NCBI RefSeq assembly: GCF_030272615.1
Contig: NC_081408.1
Span: forward strand, 204,424,613-204,488,612
Length of the DNA stretch: 64,000 nucleotides
DNA from: Cryptomeria japonica
Lineage: Eukaryota > Streptophyta > Pinopsida > Cupressales > Cupressaceae
Direction: 5' to 3'
Part shown: one piece after another, positions 55,428-64,000 of the stretch
Layout of the letters: each line of letters opens with the position of its first letter
How positions within the stretch are numbered: position 1 is the first letter of the stretch
The notes under the pieces: generated by a model
The model's database searches: none
What the model saw: only the letters and a program-made list of their open reading frames with translations
What the model was told of the DNA's origin: nothing
Position numbers and translations under genes: made by a program

Positions 55428-56652
55428 TGTTGGCCATTTGTTGGAATTAATTATGTGTTGCATTGATTTTTTGTCATTTATGCCAACACTAGCTATTTGG
55501 ATGCTTTACCAACACCCTTCTGGTCCCGGTAGGTTGAGTGGTTTCTAGTTAATTTTGATCCTGCATGATCCAATAGGATTTGTTATAGTTTGGTGACGCA
55601 ATTGCCTTAATCATGATACCCATACTCATATTCAGTAAGTTGGTTTTGGTCTAGTGATCGAATACTATCCCGTTTTCTTAGAAGCTTGGTTTCTGGTTCT
55701 GGCAAGGGTTTCGCTGGTAGAGCTTTTGATGATCTTTGATGAATTGCATAAGTGTTGTTGGTGCAGCTTCTGGTGGAGTTTCAGGATGTTGATGGTGATC
55801 ATGTTCGAGACTTGGTGGATGGAGATCATTGTTGTAGTGTGTGGACCTATACTAGGTCCCAGTTGATCTATGTTATGGATTGGCTTTAATGTAACATATG
55901 GATTGGACCTCTCGATGTGTTTCTAAGATGTCTTATGTGTTGGTTATTATTTGTTTGGTCTAAAGCCGACATGGTTTATAATTATGTAATTGATTTATTA
56001 TTTAGTGGCTGACCTACTTGTTTATGGTTGAGGGTTTGTATATATAGATGTGAGATCTCATTGTAGATCAGACATATGGTAGAGAGATATATAGGTATGG
56101 AAAAGGGAATGTAATGTGAGAATGATGTAATATCATTGAGGCAGAGGATTTAGTCGATCATTGGATATCAAATTAGGTTTATGTAAGAGGATTTATTCCT
56201 CCAGTATTGAGCTTAACCGAAACTGTACTCAGGCATAGGAGATGCTATCTTTTGCAGTTCAACACTTCTCTAGATTGTAGTCTGGATTTCTATGTAGTCA
56301 GTGAGGCTCCTTTTGTGATGAGCAGTGCATTCTAAGGTGTTGGCCTTTTTGCAACTGCAGCTCTCTCAATTGTAATTCACATAGTTACTGCAGAAGCATT
56401 ATTTGACTATGGGTAGGCTTCCTACCATGGTTTTTCCCTTTACCGAGTTTTCCACATATAAATCTTGTTGTCATGTGGATGGTATTTATTCTCTGATCAT
56501 TGTTTCAGCTTAATTGGTTTAACTGCTATTTTGGCATTAATGTTTTGGGTTTCGGTATTAATGTTTTAATTGCTAATGGTTCTGGTAATCTGTGACAACT
56601 GATTCACGCCCCCCCCCCTCAGTTGTCTTTCAGTTATTTGAACTATCTAACA
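55428..56652 (+). repeat. 3' LTR of element G
   Basis: It starts TGTTGGCCATTTG and ends ATCTAACA. It is homologous to 47985-49229 with frequent substitutions and small indels, indicating an old insertion. It contains an 11-base C-rich run near 56607 in the CTCAGT box. Confidence 0.9.
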
Positions 56653-58189
56653 TAAAGAACGACAGTTAATTTTGAACATTTAACACTTTTAAGTCTAGAA
56701 GTCATAACTTTATGTGTGGGGTTTATTTTGGAGTGTGAAGTCTAAATTGGGTTCTCCTCTAGCAGTGGTTGAGTCATCTTGGATTCTCATCTAGTAGTGG
56801 TTGAGTCATCAGCACCACTAGGCACTACTAGGCACTGTTTTACATGTAGTTGTGTGAGTCATACTTATTATATTTAGTAAGTTGTCTTCATTTAGGACTC
56901 TCAAACTCAGTTGCTTTATGTAGCTCTAGGTCATATTTTGAAGTATAGTTTTGAAGAATGTCGTTACTCTATAATTTCTGAGAATCAATACAAAAGATAA
57001 TTTATCCATGGTTTTTAACTCGTATATTTTTACTAGGTTTTTCAACATAAATCTGATTGTTATGTGCTATTGTTCTCTATAATTTCTCCAATTGTTTTTT
57101 TTTGTTACAAGAGAAACATAGTGTGGAAGAAGGAAAAGAAGACCAAATGAATAGAAAAAAAATGAAGCCATTAGTGATAAATGTTTATAGTGGAAGAAGG
57201 AAAAGAAAACCAAGTGAATAGAAAAGAAAACATATTTGGATTGCTTCATAGAGATCTGTGATTATTGCTATTGAACGGGAAACTGTTATTGTTATTGGTT
57301 AATGTAATCTAAATGTTGACTGAATGAAGTTGGTTTGTTTGTGTTGCAATCTGAATTTTATCTGAGTAGAAAGACTTGTTTTTTAAATTTGCCTCAAGTG
57401 TAGAGGTTACAGAGTAGAGGAAGTTCGTCTGGCATCACACAACAAAATCATGGAAACTAGGTAGCTAATTCATAAGGATTTCAACATGGTAAGTAATTTA
57501 TATTTGTAAATTTTGTTAAATATAAAGTTATTCTTCTAAGTTTCTTATCGGGTGCTCTTCTTATCTCTCCCCACATCATTCTAGGCCATTGTCATCTATT
57601 TCCAAATAGCGGCCAGCAAGTAGATAATAGATAATGGAGGTTGTGTTGCTATAAGTAACTCACACAATCTATGTAGAGGTCTAAAAGTCTTGATGTGGGA
57701 AATATTTAATTTCAAGTAAATAGAATCATATTCTTAAAAACAATTATGTTACAAACAAATAGAATTGTGATGTAGATAAATATGACTAAACTGTAAGTAA
57801 ATCGTTTGTTGTTACAAGATTAAAAATTATATTGATGTAATTTCAAGAATCTAACAATTTTTTAGAGAATGTGATTTAAATAAAATTATTTGAACATTAA
57901 ATCAAGGCACGTGTAGATGCATAATTTCTAGTTTGACATTGAGCAACTCTAGCATGAATGCAAGTATATCTAACCCTCAAATGCAACTTCTTAAGCATTT
58001 CTAGTGTGGATTCCAGCTTGCAATCAACAGAAAAAAATTAGAAGAACTTAGGAGGGTGTAAATCAAATGATATGGAATATGCACAGTTTCCCATCCCATC
58101 CCATGACTCCCAACCACTAGGGCCTAAATTTGACATTTGACCCTACCTCTCAAGTAATTCTTTTTCAATGATATTTCATTCAATGTTTT
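56653..58189. other. Non-coding DNA between element G and the duplicated block
   Basis: No gene was recognised. A short A/G-rich direct repeat (tggaagaaggaaaagaa) occurs near 57124 and 57192. Confidence 0.4.
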
Positions 58190-58197
58190 GCTTCAGT

Positions 58198-58640
58198 ATA
58201 TACGTTCATTTAACTCCATCGATATGTAGAAGCTCTCCACTGATTAGTTATAGTTGAGGTGGAGTGCATTGAGAAACAGAAACTTCTTTTTTCACTTCTA
58301 CACTGAGAAACTATCAAGGAGGAAGTAAGAGTTCGATGTTTGAAATCCCAAGGAAGAACTCTTGTATGATAATTCATATTGAAGCGATCCATATTTTGTT
58401 TTGTGTTTCGGAATGATGTCTACAAGTTCCCGAGAATTGATGTTTACCTCTGTCATTTATATATATGTTCATACAACTCCATCAATAAGTAGAAAACTCT
58501 GTATTAGTTATATCATTGAAGTGTAGTGCATTGAGACACAGAGAAGCTAATTGTTTACATTTCTACACTTGAGAGCTATCAAAGAGAGAGTAAGAGTTCC
58601 ATGGCTGACATCCCAAGGAAGAACTCTGGCAGAGTTTTCT
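58198..58640 (+). repeat. Duplicated promoter-like block with start codon
   Basis: Two related ~185-bp blocks start at about 58198 and 58458. Both contain a tatata stretch, ttcat..aactccatc, agtgcattgaga.acaga, cactgaga or cttgagagctatcaa and gtaagagttc, then atcccaaggaagaactct. In the second block ATG at 58601 opens a 46-codon ORF (MADIPRKNSGRVF) ending at 58741. The pattern suggests duplication of the 5' end of a former gene. No protein family was recognised. Confidence 0.5.
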
Positions 58641-58989
58641 TAAGCTCGGGAACTTTAGTAGACCATTCCGCTGCACAGAACAAACGAGTGACGATTCTAT
58701 TCTCTTTCTTTCTCTTGAATGTTTTTGTGTTTCTATTTTAACTGACAAATTGCTTTCCTGTATATACACTTCCAAATCATTTGGAACTTATGTTTCCTGC
58801 TCCTCAGTTTTCAGTGAGTAAAGTTTGATTCTTTTTCTTGGTTTAGACTGATGTTATGATTTATCTACTTGTAAAAAGTTGAGTGCCAAATTTGAATCTG
58901 GTCGAAATCAGAAAGTTATATAAAAATATTTTTTCATGCAAAAATTTCAGATCCAACTTTGAATCTAGTCAAAATAAGGTTATCATATT

Positions 58990-60320
58990 TACAAATGGAT
59001 TCCCATAAATCGCATAAATCATTTTTCCTGTTGACGTAAGATCCATCTATATTTAGACATTCTAAAGCTTCCATGTCCCTTTCTCTGATGTTATGTTTTG
59101 TTTTTGCTTCTGTTTTTTTTTCCAATTGAACAAGATTAGAAGAGGAAAATATAACTTTGGTACAAACCACCATGAAAATAGAATTGTTTCATTTAAAAAA
59201 AAAATTCTATGTAGTATCTTTTAGTTCTCTTTTAGAAAGGATGTTTTGTTTTTTCAATTGAAAAATATAAATGTTAATAAATTTTTACAGTTCATAATAT
59301 AGAATCTTGTATGTTTCTAAATTTAATGCGATGAATCATTTTTTATTGTTTTACATCTATAATGGGGAAGTATATAACAAGTCTTCATGATTCAACATAA
59401 GAATGTATAAAGCAGCTCCCTTGCCCGATGCAATCTTATGTATTTTGAAGTATGATCAGAAATGTTAATAGGAAAAAATCTTGTTCTAAAGAATGAAAAT
59501 TCACTCCCAAAGAAAAATCAGAGAACTGATTTGTTTAAATATTTTTTTTTATTTTTATAATTGATTTGTTTAATTCTTTTGTTTATTTCTATATGAGACC
59601 TGTTTCAATCTACAGGTTCTAAAGATTTTATGTCCTCTTTGTCCGCTATAATATCTTTAGTCAGTTCAACAGGATTATAAGAAGAAATTATGGCTTGGGA
59701 TCAATTGATGTAAATAGAATTATTTATATTTTATTATCAAATATCTATCTAGAATATCTTGTCCCTTTCTTCAGAAAAATGATTTTGTTTAAAACTTAAA
59801 AAAGTTAAAGATATTAAATCTTAAAAATTCATAATATTAGATCTTTTATATGTTTTTGGATTTGGCTAGGTGAATATTTTCTATTAACATTTTAGATCGA
59901 ATGTCATGGTCTATCATCAAGAAATATAAAACAAGTGTCAATGATTCAACATGAAGATGTATAACACAACTCTCTTGTTCAATAAATTAATGATGGATAA
60001 TGAAATATGATATGAAATCTTGATAGAAGAAATTGCTTGTTCTATACATTTCTAAACTAGATTGTATGAAAGTTGGCTTCAAAAACAAGAAGACAGAATT
60101 TGATTCCATAAATCATTTGTTTGTTTATATGAAACCTATCTAAATTTGGAGCTTCTAAAGCTTCAAAGTCCTCTTTCTTTGCTATAGTGTCTTTATTCTA
60201 TTCAACAAGATTATAAAATGAAATTATGGAATTGGTGAAAGCCATACAAATATAATTTCTCAATTTCGTTGTGAAATGTTTGTCTAAAATCTCCCGTCTC
60301 TTACTTTAAAAATAGGGTTT
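58990..60320 (+). repeat. Three diverged ~540-bp tandem repeats
   Basis: The anchor (t)tcaacaagatta(t)a occurs at 59126, 59665 and 60201, spaced 539 and 536 bp. Flanking words such as tctaaagcttc, tgtcc.tct and ttcaacat.a.gatgtata recur in order. Unit 3 is partial. No ORF spans them. Confidence 0.65.
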
Positions 60321-60399
60321 TGTATGTATTTGGTTGTAAATTGAAATAAAGGAGGGGTTAAAATTTATTCAAAGCAGAAGAATAACAAAGCAAGAGCAT

Positions 60400-61419
60400 C
60401 AAACAACCCTGTCAAGATCCACTAAATGCGAACTAATAAGACAAATCGAAGGGTAACTGACCCTTATCTATGATATACCAATTATAACTAGAAAAGAGAA
60501 ACTGAACAGTCCTTGAGCTATCTCTACCAATTCAACCAATACCAGCAGGACCAAGGTTACCTTGAGAAGACCCGTCCGTGTTGATTTTCAAAATATCCTA
60601 TGGAGGAGGAAACCACCTCCCCACCCGAATTATCTTCTGAAAAGGGTGTCTACATCTATTTCTCATGAGTTGGCATTGTGGAGGAGGAAAATGGAGCTGA
60701 TTGTAGAGTGCAACATCACCCGAATCCACAACCTCAAACAAGTCAAATTTTGCTAAAATAGTTTTTCCCAAAGAGTGGAGAATTCTCCACCACAAGGGGT
60801 GGGTTCCCAGCACCACATCTTGAAAAATATGATGGTCCCTCTCTAACCATATATGCCAAATAATAAAAGAAGGGCCAAGAGACCAAGCAACTTGAAGAAA
60901 CATGGTTTTGGTAGGGGTATTGCTCCATCGAACAAAAAACTCAACCTAAGAAGAGACATGCCAAGAAGATTGGTTCCACAACTCCCACCATAAATGCCAA
61001 ATATGCCTATTGAAGGAACATTGAAAGAAGAGATGAGAAACACTCTCTTCACTATTACAACACAACACACACTTTAAGGGGCCCTGAAGACCACACTTAC
61101 ATAAATTATCATAGGTAAAACATTGATTACGAACCACCAACCTCATGAAAAAGTTGCACTTTGGCCAAGAGAACTTATACCAAACCTGCTTCCACCAAGA
61201 GATTTGAATGTCCCCTAAAGTCTGCCGCAACAGGTCAGCATAGCCAGCAAAAACAAAAAAATTTCTAGATAAATCACTACTAGCCAAAGCCAAAACATCA
61301 TTCCCAGGCAAGGTAGTACACTTATGAGACTTAATAATTTGAGCCAGCTCTTTTCTATCTTCCATAGAACCTCCAAGCGACCATTTAGAAATTTTTTTTA
61401 AGCGAAAATGAGCTACCAA
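60400..61419 (-). pseudogene. LINE zf-RVT domain and RNase H remnant
   Basis: The zf-RVT part (60946-61419) shows WWKQVWYKFSWPKCNFFMRL, CFTYDNLCKCGLQG, CVLCCNSEESVSHLFFQCSF and WHLWWELW, typical of plant L1 ORF2. A linker with IIWHIWLERDHHIFQD follows. Near 60563-60590 the RNase H start INTDGSSQGNLGPAGIG is visible, with the first catalytic Asp kept, then a stop. RNase H would normally remove RNA from the hybrid during copying. Confidence 0.82.
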
Positions 61420-63400
61420 CCTACCATTATGAGTAGTCTTATAAAGGTCAACAATATCCCAACCCGTAGCAGTAAAAATATCATAAAGGGACTGAAAGTG
61501 AGGATGAGAAGAAAGAATGGGAGGATGACCATGCTAGGAATCCAACTAAAAAAGAGCTTGAGAACCAGAATGACATATCTAAAAGAGCCCATTCTTAACT
61601 AACTAACTGATCCCCTATTGTAAGAGTATTCCAAATCATAGAACACCATCCCTCACATGATAGCAAGGAAAATCAAACACAGTAACATCTGAAAGATACT
61701 TATGGGTGAAAATATTGGCCTAAAGCTAATTCTGACAAGTGCACCAACACCAATATAACTTAGTAGCTAGAACTTGCCCATTCAAAATAGCATAATATAA
61801 ACCAAGACCACACTCATTCTTAGGTCTGCACATAAATTTCCACTTAACAAGGCTCCATTTAGAAGTCAAAAATGTACCACTCTAGAGAAATTATCGAGAT
61901 AGGGCATCAAATTCCCTAAGAAAATACATAGGAGCAACTTGAACAAAACATCTGTAGATAGGCAAAGCTTCAATAACAGATTTTAAAAGAGTTAATCTGG
62001 CAGCAGTAGATAACCAGCGGTCAGTCCGGTGATTAATCTTTTGACACAACCTATCAAGAAGAAGCTGCTAAGAAGACTAGGGATGCCAACCAATAGTAAG
62101 AGGAATACCCACATAAACAAACGGAAGAGACCCAACCTAAAATCGGAGAATAGCAGCAATCCGTCTCTGAATGGCCTAGGGAGTATTAAAGAAGAAGATG
62201 GAATATATATGCTTATTGACTATCTAACCAAAAGTAGGAAGGTAAATATCCAAGGCTTGTTAAAAAGATTCAACTTCCCTAATACGAGCCAAACCCAAAA
62301 GAGTAGTATCATCTATAAACTGAAGATGTGAAATCTGAGGCACCCCATTGCCCCATTGCCAACAATGAATCGGGCCCTGGGAAGCATGAAACTTAAGAAA
62401 ATGGCCCAGACCTTCAGCCATAATAATAAAAAGGTATGGTGAAAGAGGATCCCTTTGGCGAAGGCCACATGAAGCACCAAAAGGAACTAAAGGTTCACCA
62501 TTCACAATCACCGAAAAAGACAAAGAGGTAACACAACTCTTAGTCTAGCTCACCCACTTTGTACTAAATCCAAAGGCTAAAAGAATGTTCTAAAGATAAC
62601 TCCATTTAACTCTATCATAATCCTTGGCCATATCCAATTTGATGAACATATCTCACTCCTTTGAATTTTCCATAGAGTGAATAACTTCAGAAGCCAGCAC
62701 CAGCCCATCCAGAATCTATTTGCTAGCCATAAAACACACTTGTTCCTCATAAATCAGAAGAGGAAGACAAGTTTTGAGCCTATCTGCAATCAACTTAGTA
62801 ATAATCTTATAGACCACATTACAGATAGCAATAGGGCGATAAAATTCAAGCTTGTCAACACCTTCGATTTTGGGAATGAGAATCAAGAAAGTATAATTCA
62901 AAAAATGGAGCATATGCTTATGATGAAGAGATTCCCAAACAATCTCCAATAAATCCAAATTAATAATATCTCAAAAGTCCTAAAAAAATTCAACAGGAAA
63001 CCCATCTGGGCTTGGAGATTTACCTTTGTTCATACCAAACACAACAGCCTCTAACTAAGGCATTGAAACCAGATGAATGAGAGAAGCGTTCATTGCATTG
63101 GTCACTAGAGATGGAGTACAAGAAAGAATCAAATTCTCCTCTTCCACCATAGTGGGGGACTCTTCAAAGAAAAGATTAGAGTATAACTGACGAGCCTCAT
63201 GAGACATAGCCAACAAAGACAAAATCTAAAGCCCCTCTGCGGAAACCAGAGAGGAAATATACCCCTTATTATGCCAACCCTGAACAAAGTGGTATAAAAA
63301 AATAGTATTCCTATCCCCTTCCTAAAGCTAATCAACTTGAGCCTTCTATTTCCATAACATCTCCTCACGAAGCTCCCATTCATCTACATTGCACAAAGCA
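61420..63400 (-). pseudogene. LINE reverse transcriptase
   Basis: The frame includes LIPKIEGVDKLEFYRPIAIC and VYKIITKLIADRLK (62716-62958), KLDMAKDYDRV, then GLRQRDPLSPYLFIIMAEGL and the active site FIDDT (62303-62321), where most relatives have F/Y-A-D-D. The thumb and connection region runs on to about 61450. Stops are mostly TAG, at sites such as those just after MASK (62716) and in the palm domain. A displaced-frame piece lies at 63129-63383. It is inactive. Confidence 0.88.
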
Positions 63401-63717
63401 TGGGATTCAACTATTCCAAGAGGATTTGAGAAACGATTATGCCGGATCTGGTGAGTAATCACAACATGACATTCCAAGACACTCTTCTTCCTGGACTTAA
63501 GATTACCAATGCATCACACATTCCATCTCTTAAGGTGATACTTGACATACTGAAGCTTCTTAACAAAGAAATGCATAGTTGTGCCAAAGGTAGGACCCCC
63601 CTCTCTCCACTGCTTAGCCACTAAGTCATGCAGTGAAGAGTCCCAAAGCCACATAAGCTAAAACTTAAAAGGAGGACTCTTTGGGGCCACAAAAGCATAA
63701 GTGGAAAATTTAATAGG

Positions 63718-64000
63718 CTAGTCATCAAAGCCTTTCCAGTCAAGAATTTTAGAAGAAGTAACCAAGCCACCACCAACCCAAAAACATGAGACAAGAAACC
63801 TATCCAACCATTTAGAAGTCACTCCCTCTCCACTCCATCTATTATTCGAAGTAAAAATCCCATTAGTGGGCTTAACATCCACTAAAGAAAGAAAATCCAC
63901 CTAAGCACCAAAAAGATCACAAGATGGACCCAATCGAGGTAACCCTCCTCTTTTCTCCTCTAAACTAAACATCAAAATTAAAATCACATCCTAAGATCCA
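63718..64000 (-). pseudogene. LINE endonuclease, C-terminal part
   Basis: Residues LSLVDVKPTNGIFTSNNRWS and WLDRFLVSCFW match the C-terminal end of plant L1 apurinic-type endonucleases, which nick target DNA to prime insertion. The protein is cut by the window edge on the right, and its catalytic N-terminal part is not in view. Confidence 0.8.

Larger units (their letters stand above)
47985..56652 (+). mobile_element. Element G: full-length Ty1/copia retrotransposon (old)
   Basis: It is bounded by two LTRs of 1,245 and 1,225 bp that are clearly diverged, and by near-matching 5-bp flanks tagag and taaag. The order is LTR, initiator-Met primer site, gag (split by solo LTR H), protease, integrase, reverse transcriptase, RNase H, polypurine tract, LTR. 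It is inactivated by stops, a frameshift and the H insertion. Confidence 0.93.
60345..64000 (-). mobile_element. L1-type LINE (non-LTR retrotransposon), 5' part beyond window
   Basis: On the minus strand one reading frame carries, in order, the endonuclease C-terminus (63718-63900), reverse transcriptase (about 63000-62200), a zinc-ribbon-like zf-RVT domain (about 61420-60950) and the start of an RNase H domain (near 60580). Many in-frame stops break it. The left (3') end is approximate and no long poly-A tail is visible. Confidence 0.88.

Overview
This window looks like nuclear DNA of a seed plant with a very repeat-rich genome, probably a gymnosperm. That assignment is inferred from the element types, their nesting and the scarcity of anything else. 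No intact host gene, rRNA, tRNA or prokaryotic feature was recognised. About 80% of the 64 kb can be assigned to retrotransposons, many inserted into one another.

Layout. (1) Positions 1-12215, minus strand: a compound Ty1/copia structure with three LTRs and two internal regions. Internal region B (6445-10921) carries a decayed gag-pol. Internal region A (6-4998) has no pol; it carries a coiled-coil Gag with four zinc knuckles and a long unrecognised ORF. A and B share the LTR at 4999-6444. (2) Positions 12216-26477, minus strand: copia element C. Its 3' LTR is cut off where the A/B array begins, and its coding region is split by element D (14801-22639). D has 18-bp terminal inverted repeats, a 5-bp target duplication, an acidic unknown ORF and a regular ~167-bp array of hairpin repeats. 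(3) Positions 26478-27999 and 44244-45858: 3' end and LTR of plus-strand copia element F, split by element E. (4) Positions 28000-44243: E, a 16.2-kb Ty3/gypsy element of the Tat type (dual RNase H). Its 768-bp LTRs are almost identical. It has a leader with GCGTCTGTG minisatellites, a gag-pol with six in-frame stops, and an antisense plant-mobile-domain gene with possible splice sites. (5) Positions 45859-47984: AT-rich DNA with a local duplication. (6) Positions 47985-56652: full-length old copia element G, with a 1522-bp solo LTR (H) inside gag. (7) Positions 56653-60340: non-coding DNA with a duplicated promoter-like block and three diverged ~540-bp tandem repeats. (8) Positions ~60345-64000: minus-strand L1-type LINE, truncated by the window edge.

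How the parts work together. The autonomous-type elements encode Gag, protease, integrase, reverse transcriptase and RNase H for RNA-mediated copying, but every copy seen here is inactivated. Premature stops are mostly TAG or TGA at places where a family member would have Gln, Trp or Arg codons. This is the pattern expected from deamination of methylated cytosine in silenced plant transposons. A and D have no polymerase and would need enzymes from other copies. E combines nearly identical LTRs with many stops, which suggests that it too was copied in trans.
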